This document shows, piece by piece, positions 37,170 to 47,109 of a stretch of DNA of 64,000 bases. The stretch covers positions 358,551 to 422,550 of the forward strand of contig UCJA01000009.1 in assembly GCA_900472675.1 (NCBI GenBank). Direction: 5' to 3'. Position 1 is the first letter of the stretch. Every line of letters begins with the position of its first letter. Under the pieces are notes generated by a model. That model was given only the letters and a program-made list of their open reading frames with translations. It was not told the origin of the DNA and ran no database searches. The translations under genes were made by a program, and so were the position numbers. The stretch is from Hyphomicrobiales bacterium. GTDB lineage: Bacteria; Pseudomonadota; Alphaproteobacteria; Rhizobiales; Rhizobiaceae.

Positions 37170-38118
37170 TATCGAAGTGCTCGCTGACGTTACATGACAC
37201 GAGACATGGGTCTAACCCTTCTGGAAATATCCTCGGGGGTCCGGGGGCAGACAGCCCCCGGTCTTGCTCCAGCGCGCTACGCGGTTATGGAGTCCGTCGT
37301 TGGAAATCTGGGAGTGTGATATTGAGCAGAGAGTGCCACCACTTCCAACGAAGCGGTGGCAGCCTAACCCTTCACGGTCATCGGCATCCCTGCCTGTACC
37401 GTGAAACAAGGTTTACACAGATCATCGTCAGTGCCAAGTCCGAGAGGGAGTTTTCCGAGTTTTCGTCCGGCTTGATTTGGTCCTCAGCCGCTTTCGTATG
37501 CCCATCTCGTTGCGGCTATCGGTCATACCGGCCCATTGTCAGTATCAGCAAGTCGGCGGGAATGCGCCGCGATAATTCATAGGTAGAGGGGAACGTGTGT
37601 TGGCTGCTGTGTGCCCTGACCGTTGCCGGTCCGATTTCTCAGACTGTCACTGACCTGAGACTTGTGGCTCGCCCTATAGACATTTTTGGCAATAGCAGAA
37701 CGTGGAAGACACGCCTCCGACGACCCGGTTCCGATCGCTTTGCAAAAGCGAACGAGATTGATACATCACTTCCGTATGGCGTGAGGCTAGAGCGTGCTGA
37801 TATCGGCGCCTTCGCGCCAAATATTTTGATGAGACCAGCGAGTGTCAGTTCTCGACCGGATTCATAACCACTCCATGCGGCACCTCGAGCCACGGCATTA
37901 GCTCGCCGATTGACGGCGTGCACTGGTGCGGTCGACGCGTGATACCGATCTGGTTTACTTCTAAAACAACTGAAGCAGCAGACTGTAGGCGGCAGCAGGT
38001 AGAAATTAGAAGTGTGGACTACGACCATCCAACCCACGCATTCATTGTCAGCAATCTTTTAACTGATATGTTTGAAGCGAACACAGGATGATTCAAGGTC
38101 AAAGATGACAGGGGTTAT
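37170..38118. other. Long intergenic stretch at the island edge, no gene seen
   Basis: No open frame here resembles a known family. Structured DNA is present: a perfect 8-base stem CCGGGGGC / GCCCCCGG at 37241-37261, an inverted repeat TTCACGGT / ACCGTGAA around 37372-37405, and CTAACCCTT repeated near 37212 and 37361. These could be recombinase arm sites or remnants of the integration end, but that is inference. Confidence 0.45.
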
Positions 38119-38911
38119 TCACGACCGCGGTATCCAGATAGCAGACTTATCGTCGCCGAAAGGCACAGCTCCGCCATCCAGCACGCACGCTCCCACCCAG
38201 CAGCACACTACAGCGTCGAGCATGTCCTCGAACGCCTTGAGCTCGTAGGTCCGTGCTTCTGTGGTTGGTATCCTCAGCATTAGGCCAATACCCGTGATTC
38301 GGGCGTCCAGACTGGCAATGATCTGACTCCAAGTATCCACAAGGCGGCGCTTCCTGTCGACGATGGCATCACCAGGCCAGTATTTGCGAATCTTACCGTG
38401 TTTGTAAGGCAGGCGTCGGGATGCGGACATGAGTTCGATCAGGGCAGGATGCGGATACACTTCAAGAAGCGCCGGCACCATGGCCTCACTGGTGGCAAGC
38501 GGGTATCCGAGAACTGAAAAAGCCTCTCGAAGATCGTCGCTGATCCGGCCGGGACGGATGGCACTCGGAGTATGCGTCCCGGCGTGACGGGCACCGTACG
38601 CGACGGAAACCAGGTCGTCGGACGTTCGCCTCGCGGTTATTGGCTCGAGGGAGAGCGGCATATCGACCGCAACGATGTCGACCCCGCTTCCGGTGATGCG
38701 TTTTGCAGTTGACAGCATCGCTGCTGCATTTGCCAGGTCTCCCCTGGGCCGCGCATACGGCAGCGGCGGGGGAAGCGTCGATGGTATTGAAATCGGAGTA
38801 GGAAGACGCAGCCGCCTCTAGCCGCCAGCCGGAACCATCGTCGGCGATCAGCGCCACTCCGCTGGGCTGGTTTGCAGTCCACGCAGCATCGATCCCGAGA
38901 ACACTCCGCAC
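38119..38911 (-). pseudogene. DUF429 family protein, frameshifted
   Basis: The N-terminal part (VRSVLGIDAAWTANQPSGVA, GTG start at 38911 with AAGGAG six bases upstream) and the C-terminal part (VDIVAVDMPLSLEPI, ARHAGTHTPSAIRPGRISDD, LLEVYPHPALIEL, PFGDDKSAIWIP) are both typical of one DUF429 protein but lie in different frames. The switch falls near 38770-38785, around a run of five Cs (minus strand CTTCCCCCGCCG). A one-base indel there restores a continuous protein of about 263 residues. DUF429 has an RNase-H-like fold and is a predicted nuclease. It is either a real pseudogene or a sequencing error. Confidence 0.72.
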
Positions 38912-39057
38912 AAACTTCTCCTTAAAAACCACCTAGTTCAAATCGTGGCTACGGTGTTCATTTCTTTAGATTCAGTCGCGTTCACCGAATTCAATGAAGC
39001 CGAATCACTGACCACGATTGCTCAATAGCGCGCCTTTGCCGAGACATGTGAATATCG

Positions 39058-42000
39058 CTAACCGCCCGTCACCACTAGAACACCTGCTTTATCCTGCAAT
39101 TGACCGGCTTCTTTTAGTTTCGCGATTCGTTGGACAATGATGTCTCTGAGCTGGCCACTTGTAGCCTTGAAGCCCATTCCCCGTGCAACCGCATTTACCG
39201 CTTCATCAGGCGACGCCCCCAGCGAATGTCCGATTATGTCGACGAGGCCCGCATCGATCTCCATTGGTGGCAGCATGTCCAGTCGCCGGAGAGACGTAGA
39301 AGAGGCCTCCGTTCGGTCACGCAGTTCGGCAGGCCTACTCGGCCAGAGCAGAAACTCGCCATCCCGTAGGATTTCGCCAGAGCTGGCCGCGAAGGCGATC
39401 GCATTGCCAACATGGGAATCAATACGTTGCCCGGCCCTCTGTAGACCCCATGCCGTACGAATACGGGTGATCACCTCGTCCCGATGGATAGGGCTCTCGA
39501 CTTCGACGGTCTCCTTTATGAGCCTGACGAGCTGGCCGGTTGAGGCTTCATGGAGTTCTGTCTGCGTCGACGGTCTGAGCTGAGCCTGTCTGTAGGACCG
39601 ATTCCTGGCCGTCGGTTCCTGAACGGGAATGAGCCCGATTTCTGTAACGTCTGCTCGTTCGACGGTGACGACTTCCACCGGAACCGCGCGACCGGACATG
39701 CCCTGTTGGGCAGCCCCTGACAGAGCCTCCGCTTTTGCGCGTTCGATTGTTGCAATCAGCCGGTCGAGTTCGGCGTTCGGACGTTGGAACCAATCCTGGC
39801 TCCAAATGCGGTGGATTGTCCATCCATGATCTTCGAGGACCGCCTGCCTTAGGCGGTCGCGGTCCCTGGCAGAACGAGAATCATGGTAGGCAGCTCCGTC
39901 ACATTCGATGCCGACCAGATACCGCCCTGGCACTTCAGGGTCGGCGACGGCTAGATCGATGAAGAACCCTGCAATCCCGACCTGCGGATGGATCTGATAG
40001 CCCTTATCCTGGAGCGCGGCCATGACCTGCTCCTCGAACACGCTATCCATGTCGCGTCCTGTACGCTCCGCCATCGCAAGCCTGCCGGTCCGAGCGAAGT
40101 GCAGGAACAGCTTGAACGCGAAAACACCCTTCCCCTTGCCCCGTTCGAGATCGATGTCTTCGTCGGTGATGGAGGCGTATACTTGGCATCGTCTTTTCGC
40201 ACGGCTGATGAGAACGTTGAGACGGCGCTCCCCACCCTCGGCGCTGAGCGGTCCGAACCGCATCCCCATGTAGCCTTGCGAGTTCCTAGCGTACGCGACA
40301 GAAAGGAGCATGACGTCCCGTTCATCGCCCTGAACGTTTTCGAGGTTCTTGATGAAGAACGGCTCATTCGGATGAGCGTGAAAGAACTCTTCGGTATCCG
40401 GATTGAGGCGACGCAGCAATTCGACCTGGTCCTGGATTTCCCGACGCTGCTTGATCGAAAAGGCGGCAACCCCAAGAGATTCTTCCGGCGACTGCTTCGC
40501 ATGTCGTATGATTGCCTCAGCGACAACCTTGGCTTCGACCTTGTTGACGCTCTCCTCGAACACACCGCCGGGAACGTGGTGGAAGCTAAGTCCCATCCCC
40601 GCCTCCTGCGTAAACGGGCTCGGCACGATAAAGAGCTTGCTGTCGTAAAACTGACTATTGGACACGGCGATCAACGACTGGTGCCGGCTGCGGTAGTGCC
40701 AGCGCAGCATCCGCTCCGGCAGGCCGCGGGCGGAGAACAGTCCTAGGATGCTCTCGATGTCGGAGACCTTTGCCCCTTCGCCTTCGTCGTCTTCGTCCGA
40801 CGAACCCGCCGTCATCTTAGCAAAGAACTTGGTTGGCGGAAGCTGCCGCTCGTCGCCGACGACCACGACCTGCTTGGCGCGTGCAACAGCTCCGAGCGCG
40901 TCGACCGGTTGGATCTGGGAAGCTTCGTCCATGACCAGCAAGTCGAATTGAAGGACGCCTGGCGGGAGAAACTGGGCGACAGACAATGGGCTCATCATCA
41001 GGACAGGCTTCAGTGCCTGGATGGCAGGCGCTGCACGCTGCATCAGTTGCCGGATCGGCATATGACCTCGACGACGAGCCATCTCGCCTCGGAGGACCCC
41101 AACCGGACCCATGCCGCTGATCGCCGGAATGCGCTTATGGTGTGCACGGACCACTTCCAGCCGCGAAAGGGACATTCTGCCGAGATCAAGATTGGCGAAC
41201 TGGCCGACCAACCGACTGTGCACCTCCCCATCGAAGCGGGTGAGCGCCGGATCCTGCCTGTTCTGGTCCATTAGGATGGCTTCGTAGAGCGACATTTCAA
41301 AGTTCGGGACGATGGTATCCGGTTCGATACGGCCGTCCTCGAGACGCTTCACTAGGTCACCTACCCCAGCTTTAGCCGCGTCCTGCGCGCGACCGTTATA
41401 AGCCGACCATTTGGAAAGCTGCTCCTGGGCGCCGATCCAAGAAGAGAGCTTACGGTCGAGCGCCGATGCTGGAATCGCCGCCGCGCTGTTAACGCTGAAA
41501 ATTGCAGCCACGTCGGCGTTCAAGAATATAAAGATCTCATCCAGCTTCTCCGCCAGTTCCTGCGCCGCGGAGTTGGCGATCTGGGCGCGTTCAGCAAGCC
41601 CTGCCCGGTCAGCGACCTGCGTCGCCAGCAACCTGATATCAGAGTTGGCGGCCACCCAGTCCTTCACGTCGCAAAGTCTTTTCCTGTCGGACCGTGGTCC
41701 GCTCCAGAGTTTCCCGAACGCGCTCCTGCAGACCGCATCCGTTGCTTCGACCTTGATAGACTGCGCCTGCGCTGCACGAAGCCTTCTCAGAACCTGCACC
41801 CGCCCACCGCCGGTGTCGACGGATTTCAATGTCAGAGGAGCGAACGTCTTCTCCGCATCGGTGATGTCGCGGAATATCTGCGCCGCCTGCGTGAGCACGA
41901 CAGCCTCCACTCCAGGAGCGTCGGGAAATAGACTCCTCGCACCTTCGCCGATGTCCAACCAGAATGAACTCAGCAGCCTTCGCGACTCCTCGAGTAGATT

Positions 42001-44604
42001 GCGGACCTGCTCGCACCGTTCCGAGACCGCACCTCTGTCGGACAATCGGCTCGCGATCGTCCTGGCTTCGGTTCCAACGCCGCGGAGACTCCGCATCCAA
42101 AGAACAAGATTTTCCAATGGCTTTGGGTCGGAGCGCTCGCCACGCCAATCAGCACCGAACGCAGATCGACCGAGGCTGTCACCATCCTTGACCACCTGAC
42201 GCGCTTGTTTGCCCTTGTGAAGAAGATCAAGGACGCGGACCGTCTCGTCTACGTCCGTGTGCCCGACCATGACCGTCTTGAGCACTGCTTTGGCCGAACG
42301 CCAATCGCTACTAAGAAACTTGAAAAGCCGCTTGCCGTGAACGGCGACGGCCGCTCTTGCGGACACGAGGTCGATGTCCCAAGCCTGGTCGGCAACCTTT
42401 CCAGTTAGCTGGGCCCGAACATCCTTCAAACTGGCAACCGCCTCGGCGAGATCCGCAGCCTGATCCAACCCCCTCTCCCAGATCGCAGCCACAAACGCGT
42501 CCGGACTCGCGTCAGGCGCCTCCGCCACTCGCTGGCCGATCGTTATCAAGCGCTCGATCGATGACAGGTTCGGCGAAGCGTTCACCCCGAGCAAGGTCTT
42601 CAATGCCTGTGCAGACGTCAGGAAACGCGGAAGCACCGATGACAACTGAGCGATTGCAACAAAACCTGCATCTAAAAATTCGGACGGCAGTCTTTCGAAC
42701 TGTGAAAGCATCGGATCAGGATTCGCTGCCCATGCGCTTTCGGTCAGCATGCTGCGGACTTCGGTTTCGAGCGTCTGAAATCCTTCAAGATCGGCGAGCG
42801 CCGTCGAGATGAAGGCTAGTTCTTGCGTCCACGCCGAGTTTGCCAATGCGCTGACATCGGCGAAGTTTGGGCAGGACGCTAGTCTGGTTGCGAGAGTGAG
42901 ATCATCACCGAAGGCGCCAAGCGATGTGGTGGGCGGCCTCCCCATGGCCGCCGTCACCTCGCCCATTTCGCCGACGATGTTCGAAAGGGCGGATGATGCA
43001 TTGGCTAGACGGGAGACGAGCCGTTCAAGATCCAACGGAGTGATGCTCGTCAGGCCTACACCATACCAAGGATGATCCGCAGGCAAACCGATGTCCTTGA
43101 TGCGCTCGGCAAGCTCGGAGAGCAGGCCGGTCATGCGTGCCCGATCATCCGGAGACCATTTCGTCGAAATTGGAAGCTCGACCTCAGAAGGGGGAAGCCC
43201 AAGGCGACGAAGCCGGGCCAGATGCCCAAGGACCTGATACGGCGACAGCGAATATGGATGATAGACCTTGTGGATCCTGCTGGGGTGGGCATTCAGTTCG
43301 TCTCGCGCCTCTGTGAGCCTTCCGTCGAGGGAGTCACTGCGTTCACCCTTCGGTGCGCCAAGCTCCCAGGTATGCTGAAGTTCGGCCAGAACGGCACGCT
43401 TGTTGGCCTTGTTGCTATGAAGTTCGAGGCATGCGTCACCCACCCCGGCTTTGTCGAGACGTCGTTTGACGACATCGAGGGCCGCCATCTTTTCCGCGAC
43501 GAAGAGCACCGTCTTTCCATCGGCTATGGCTGCTGCGATGATGTTCGCGATGGTCTGCGACTTTCCCGTCCCCGGTGGCCCTTGGATGACGATGTCGCGT
43601 CCGCGTCGCGCCTCGTGGATAGCGATCGTCTGTGAGCTGTCGGCATCGACGATGTGCGTCATCTGGCCAGGCTCGATGTGGTGATCGACGTTGGCGTCCT
43701 CCCCAAGCATGTCGTCCGATCTCGAGAATCCGTTCGATACCAGCGACGTGATGAGGGGAAGATCGGTAAACTTTCCTCCTGCTGGCCACAGCGTCGGATC
43801 GAGATCGCGGTACATCAGGAACTTGGCAAATGAGAAGAAGCCAATGACGACGTCGTCCTTTTGAACGGACCATGTCGGTTTGATCGATACTGCGGCTGAT
43901 ACCTTATCTACATATTCATCGAATGAAAAATCGTCCGCCGCCTCGAAGCTCGGCATTCTGATTGCGTGGACCCTGTCGAGAAACGCTTCAAGCGACAGGT
44001 TAGATGAGAAGTCCTCCTGACGGGCCTTGAGTTTGAACCGTTCGGCAGCCGTCCCGCGCTCGAGTAGCACCGGAACGAGGATCAACGGGGCATAGCGAAT
44101 ATTCTCGGCGTTATTAGGGTCGATCCACTTCAACGTGCCAAGGCCGAGGAAGAGAATGTTGACACCCTGCTCTTCCTCAAGCGTCCGGGCGTCGAAATAG
44201 AGGTCTAGGAGGCGCTTTTGCAAAGCGTTAGGGGTCATCCCCGTTTGCAGCTTGGTATCGCCATGACGGACCAGTTTTCCCGAGCCATCCCTGTCGTCGT
44301 CGTCCGGGAGAGCGAGCTCGATGAGTTCCTCGCCTTCGACTCCCTCCTTGTTTTCACGGCCCTTCGCCCCGGCGAGGAACGTCATCGACTTACCTTCGGT
44401 CACGAGTATCCTGAAGATGTCGGCGGCACTCTCGTCGATGATGTCGATCGTCTTGGCGCTTTTAGAAAACCGCGGGACATTCAAGAGCCGGTTGCGCGCA
44501 GAGAGGTCGAGGAGCTCCGTTCTCGCCCGTTCGATCTTCGCCTCCACTGAGAGACCGCTCTGGAACACAGACTGCTCGGATTCCGAAATGCTCGTGTCGT
44601 TCAT
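39058..44604 (-). CDS. Giant SF1 helicase-nuclease (DUF4011, AAA_11/12, MTES_1575-like, DUF3320)
   Basis: The 1,848-residue protein starts with a DUF4011-like region (ARTELLDLSARNRLLNVPRF). Helicase Walker A is VIQGPPGTGKSQTIANII (about residue 341). The two helicase halves are separated by about 800 helical residues before LLVMDEASQIQPVDALGAVA (about 1225), VVVGDERQLPPTKFF and NVLISRAKRRCQVY. Next comes a Vsr-like endonuclease of the MTES_1575 type (VGIAGFFIDLAVADPEVPGR, then LVGIECDGAAYHDSRSARDR, about residues 1540-1640). A DUF3320 domain (about 1690-1830) ends the protein. Catalytic residues look intact. Such proteins occur in defence islands and probably unwind and cut foreign nucleic acid. 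AAGGGG precedes the ATG. Confidence 0.88.
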   Translation of the reverse strand: MNDTSISESEQSVFQSGLSVEAKIERARTELLDLSARNRLLNVPRFSKSAKTIDIIDESAADIFRILVTEGKSMTFLAGAKGRENKEGVEGEELIELALPDDDDRDGSGKLVRHGDTKLQTGMTPNALQKRLLDLYFDARTLEEEQGVNILFLGLGTLKWIDPNNAENIRYAPLILVPVLLERGTAAERFKLKARQEDFSSNLSLEAFLDRVHAIRMPSFEAADDFSFDEYVDKVSAAVSIKPTWSVQKDDVVIGFFSFAKFLMYRDLDPTLWPAGGKFTDLPLITSLVSNGFSRSDDMLGEDANVDHHIEPGQMTHIVDADSSQTIAIHEARRGRDIVIQGPPGTGKSQTIANIIAAAIADGKTVLFVAEKMAALDVVKRRLDKAGVGDACLELHSNKANKRAVLAELQHTWELGAPKGERSDSLDGRLTEARDELNAHPSRIHKVYHPYSLSPYQVLGHLARLRRLGLPPSEVELPISTKWSPDDRARMTGLLSELAERIKDIGLPADHPWYGVGLTSITPLDLERLVSRLANASSALSNIVGEMGEVTAAMGRPPTTSLGAFGDDLTLATRLASCPNFADVSALANSAWTQELAFISTALADLEGFQTLETEVRSMLTESAWAANPDPMLSQFERLPSEFLDAGFVAIAQLSSVLPRFLTSAQALKTLLGVNASPNLSSIERLITIGQRVAEAPDASPDAFVAAIWERGLDQAADLAEAVASLKDVRAQLTGKVADQAWDIDLVSARAAVAVHGKRLFKFLSSDWRSAKAVLKTVMVGHTDVDETVRVLDLLHKGKQARQVVKDGDSLGRSAFGADWRGERSDPKPLENLVLWMRSLRGVGTEARTIASRLSDRGAVSERCEQVRNLLEESRRLLSSFWLDIGEGARSLFPDAPGVEAVVLTQAAQIFRDITDAEKTFAPLTLKSVDTGGGRVQVLRRLRAAQAQSIKVEATDAVCRSAFGKLWSGPRSDRKRLCDVKDWVAANSDIRLLATQVADRAGLAERAQIANSAAQELAEKLDEIFIFLNADVAAIFSVNSAAAIPASALDRKLSSWIGAQEQLSKWSAYNGRAQDAAKAGVGDLVKRLEDGRIEPDTIVPNFEMSLYEAILMDQNRQDPALTRFDGEVHSRLVGQFANLDLGRMSLSRLEVVRAHHKRIPAISGMGPVGVLRGEMARRRGHMPIRQLMQRAAPAIQALKPVLMMSPLSVAQFLPPGVLQFDLLVMDEASQIQPVDALGAVARAKQVVVVGDERQLPPTKFFAKMTAGSSDEDDEGEGAKVSDIESILGLFSARGLPERMLRWHYRSRHQSLIAVSNSQFYDSKLFIVPSPFTQEAGMGLSFHHVPGGVFEESVNKVEAKVVAEAIIRHAKQSPEESLGVAAFSIKQRREIQDQVELLRRLNPDTEEFFHAHPNEPFFIKNLENVQGDERDVMLLSVAYARNSQGYMGMRFGPLSAEGGERRLNVLISRAKRRCQVYASITDEDIDLERGKGKGVFAFKLFLHFARTGRLAMAERTGRDMDSVFEEQVMAALQDKGYQIHPQVGIAGFFIDLAVADPEVPGRYLVGIECDGAAYHDSRSARDRDRLRQAVLEDHGWTIHRIWSQDWFQRPNAELDRLIATIERAKAEALSGAAQQGMSGRAVPVEVVTVERADVTEIGLIPVQEPTARNRSYRQAQLRPSTQTELHEASTGQLVRLIKETVEVESPIHRDEVITRIRTAWGLQRAGQRIDSHVGNAIAFAASSGEILRDGEFLLWPSRPAELRDRTEASSTSLRRLDMLPPMEIDAGLVDIIGHSLGASPDEAVNAVARGMGFKATSGQLRDIIVQRIAKLKEAGQLQDKAGVLVVTGG

Positions 44605-44794
44605 GCCCCATCCCCTTTTTCAGGAGTCATGCACAAAGGCAGGGGCGGGTCTAGTCAGGACGTAGCAACCATTGCGGTTATCAGTAACGCAGGCGGCAGA
44701 AAACACACCTTAGATCGAGCGTAGACCGAGATAAGTCCAAGGTGTGAACTCCCGAGGTGACCGGCAGCAGCCAAATCCTCCAGTCGTTGCTTCT

Positions 44795-45070
44795 TCAGCG
44801 GACCAGCGTGATCGACACGGGGTCATCCGGCTCAATCTTCAGCAGCTCGTCAAAATCGACCTGCCTGCCCTTGGCGCGGAGCTTGTCGGCCCTTTTCGTT
44901 GCGGCATCCATCAAAGCTTTCTGAGAACTGGGCATTCCCCAGCGAACCCATGCTGCCTCGCGACCATCGGGCGTATTGCGCACGATGGGTGCCATTCGGT
45001 AGGGGTAGAGATCAAGCGTGGGCTGAAAATTGCCGAGTCTGTCAAAGGCTTTTGTGATAGCCCTGCCCAA
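44795..45070 (-). pseudogene. SRAP (SOS-associated peptidase) fragment
   Basis: About 85 residues (KAFDRLGNFQPTLDLYPYRM, APIVRNTPDGREAAWVRWGM, PSSQKALMDAATKRADKLRA) match the N-terminal third of SOS response-associated peptidases (HMCES/YedK family), which crosslink to abasic sites in single-stranded DNA. The essential Met-Cys N-terminus is missing, and the frame ends after FDELLKIEPD. The remaining two thirds of the domain, with its catalytic His, are absent. The fragment cannot be functional. It lies beside the umuDC operon, where SRAP genes are common in rhizobial plasmids and islands. Confidence 0.75.
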
Positions 45071-45130
45071 ACATGACCGCTCTCCCCGTTCATGGTGATT
45101 ATAGGCGTGATGAGAAGATGGGAAAGCGTC

Positions 45131-45372
45131 TCAATCCCGCGGCATCAATTCGGCCTGAACCCTGTTGCCTTGACGATTGCCACAGCTCTGGGCACCGCAG
45201 CCGTCTTGCCAAAGCCTGCATCGACATGGAAATGCCAACGCGACGAGCCAAGGACTGCCAGTACCCGGTGAACCCGACCGCAACTCCCGCAGGTACAGAC
45301 CAACCGATGCCATTCCGCCAGCGTCTCGAACGTGTCAGTCGGCGCAAGATCGATCGAGCGGCGGTGTTTCAT
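45131..45372 (-). pseudogene. Small zinc-ribbon protein gene with two frameshifts
   Basis: Joining three frames gives a coherent small protein. The first part, FETLAEWHRLVCTCGSCGRV, is followed one frame over by YWQSLARRVGISMSMQALAR and RLRCPE, then by a third frame with CGNRQGNRVQAELMPRD and a stop at 45131. Together this has two CxxC pairs (CGSC and CPEC-like), as in short zinc-ribbon proteins often encoded after umuC in rhizobia. The frame changes fall near 45265 and 45185. The ATG at 45372 overlaps the umuC stop (ATGA), so it was the last gene of that operon. The function is unknown. Confidence 0.55.
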
Positions 45373-46649
45373 CTTGCCCTCGCCAAGGGAAGGTCGGTGG
45401 CGCGCGTGGTATATCGAGGCGACCGCATGTCAGCCTTAGTCTCGAAGCCACGCTGGAAGCCCTCGGAGGCCAGCACAACGGTCTTCTTGCCCCACCGGTC
45501 GTTCACCGCATCCAGTGCCGCAGACAGCTTTCCGCTCTTCTCCTGCTCGAAGCCGAACAAGTCATTGGGCGCAAGTTCCTCGGCGATTAGGTCATCGAGG
45601 ATCACGCCCGCCTTGGTGTAAGCAAATCCGTTTCCCGATGGATCGCCCTTCCAACCCTTGGCGGCACTGGAGAGAGCAGCCTGCACTAGCGCGAAGGTGG
45701 CATTGGATGGAGGAGAGAGCCGTGCCGTCCGCGAGGCGCTGTTCTTCGGCGTGCCGTTGTGGGGATTGGTGTGGAAGAAGGTCGTGACATGGGCTGCGAC
45801 CAAGCCGTGTCTCCTCAGCTTCTCTGCTGCTCTTGTGGCGTGAGCTGTGATGGCCTGCTGTAAAACAGCGAGCGTGGTCATGGGCGTGCCAGCCGACCGG
45901 GTCACCGCCATGCCCTTCCGTTGAGGCTCTACATCTTGAATGTCGATGCAGCGGTTGCCCTGCAGCTCGGCAACGGTACGCTCCAGCACAACAGTACCAA
46001 GCTGACGGGCAAGCGGCATCGGCATGTCGCGGAGCTGGGCAACAGTACTGATGCCGACTGCACGGAGCTTTGCCGTCGTCTGCCGACCAACGCCCCAGAC
46101 ATCCGATACATCCGAACGGCGCATGCAGAGGTCAACAATCACCGCGTCCATCATATCGCAGACTCCACCGAACATGGGGTTCTTCTTGGCGATGAAGTTG
46201 CCAAACTTGGCCAGCGTCTTGGTCGGCCCGATGCCAACGCAGGTCGGTATCCCAACGTTCTGCCGCACACATGCCCGCATCTCGGCCGCATGATCAAGCA
46301 TTCGACCACCAAACCCGCTGAGGTCCACAAAGGTCTCGTCGATGGAGTAGATTTCGGTCACTGGGGAGAAGTCGGCGATGGTCGAGGCGACCCTTCGGCT
46401 GATGTCGCCATAGAGGGTGTAGTTTGAGGAGAACATGCGGATGCCATGCTCCCTCACCTTGTCTCGAAAGAAGTGGGCAGGCTCGCCCATCTTGATGCCC
46501 AAGACCTTCGCCTCGTCGGACCGAGAGATTGCGCATCCGTCATTGTTCGACAGGATGACGATCGGCTTTCCTCGCAGCCTCGGATCAAACAGCCGCTCGC
46601 AGCTCACATAGAAATTGTTACAGTCGATAAGCGCGATCGGTTCAGCCAT
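45369..46649 (-). CDS. umuC: Y-family DNA polymerase, UmuC-like
   Basis: The 426-residue polymerase performs error-prone bypass of DNA lesions with UmuD'. Catalytic residues are visible: Asp9 in LIDCNNFYVSCERLF and Asp104-Glu105 in EIYSIDETFVDLSGF. The helix-hairpin-helix VWGVGRQTTAKLRAVGI follows, then the little-finger and the UmuC-specific C-terminal domain. It starts four bases after umuD ends and overlaps the zinc-ribbon gene. The chosen ATG at 46649 is the family start. Confidence 0.93.
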   Translation of the reverse strand: MAEPIALIDCNNFYVSCERLFDPRLRGKPIVILSNNDGCAISRSDEAKVLGIKMGEPAHFFRDKVREHGIRMFSSNYTLYGDISRRVASTIADFSPVTEIYSIDETFVDLSGFGGRMLDHAAEMRACVRQNVGIPTCVGIGPTKTLAKFGNFIAKKNPMFGGVCDMMDAVIVDLCMRRSDVSDVWGVGRQTTAKLRAVGISTVAQLRDMPMPLARQLGTVVLERTVAELQGNRCIDIQDVEPQRKGMAVTRSAGTPMTTLAVLQQAITAHATRAAEKLRRHGLVAAHVTTFFHTNPHNGTPKNSASRTARLSPPSNATFALVQAALSSAAKGWKGDPSGNGFAYTKAGVILDDLIAEELAPNDLFGFEQEKSGKLSAALDAVNDRWGKKTVVLASEGFQRGFETKADMRSPRYTTRATDLPLARAR

Positions 46650-46653
46650 GGGG

Positions 46654-47109
46654 TCATTCCACCGGGTAGCGCCGCGCAATGCCTGCGACTACGCCCCAGA
46701 TTTCCGTGGTCTCGGTGACCGGCAATGCTGGATAACGATCAGGGGAGCGGGCCTCCAGCCACATCCGCCCGTCACGTTTCGTCAGAACCTTCAGCACCAT
46801 GTCGTTGTCGTAGACCGCCAGCACAGTCCGCCCAGGCATGACCTTGCCAGCCTTGTCGATCGCAACCCAGTCGCCATCCATAATGCCTTCGAGACACAGT
46901 GAATTGCCGCTGACTTTCCACCAGAAGGTCGAATGTTCATGGCGCACGATCCACGCGATGATATCGACGGTGTTTTCGAGGTCATCGCCTGCCGGAGATG
47001 GAAACCCGGCCGACACCTTCAAGCCAGCGGTTTTTACCTCCCTGAGAACATATGAGACGGGAATAGGCGTCAGCATCGAGCTGGCCCGAGTGTGCATGCT
47101 GCTGACCAT
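46654..47109 (-). CDS. umuD: UmuD-like self-cleaving S24 peptidase
   Basis: The 151-residue protein has the LexA/UmuD layout. The Ala34-Gly35 cleavage site lies in KVSAGFPSPAGDD, the nucleophile Ser70 in KVSGNSLCLEGIMDGD and the general base Lys107 in DNDMVLKVL. The Ser-Lys spacing of 37 equals that of E. coli UmuD (Ser60, Lys97). RecA-stimulated self-cleavage would yield UmuD', the partner of UmuC. Its ATG overlaps the upstream small gene's stop (ATGA). It is probably induced through the SOS box at 47708-47722. Confidence 0.92.
   Translation of the reverse strand: MVSSMHTRASSMLTPIPVSYVLREVKTAGLKVSAGFPSPAGDDLENTVDIIAWIVRHEHSTFWWKVSGNSLCLEGIMDGDWVAIDKAGKVMPGRTVLAVYDNDMVLKVLTKRDGRMWLEARSPDRYPALPVTETTEIWGVVAGIARRYPVE

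Noticed and set aside
37639..38037. 132-codon frame at the island edge
   Set aside because: No ribosome site, no family features and poor codon pattern.
44704..44746. Inverted repeat CACACCTT...AAGGTGTG as an IS or attachment end
   Set aside because: 8-base arms with a 27-base spacer, no transposase between or beside them and no target duplication seen.
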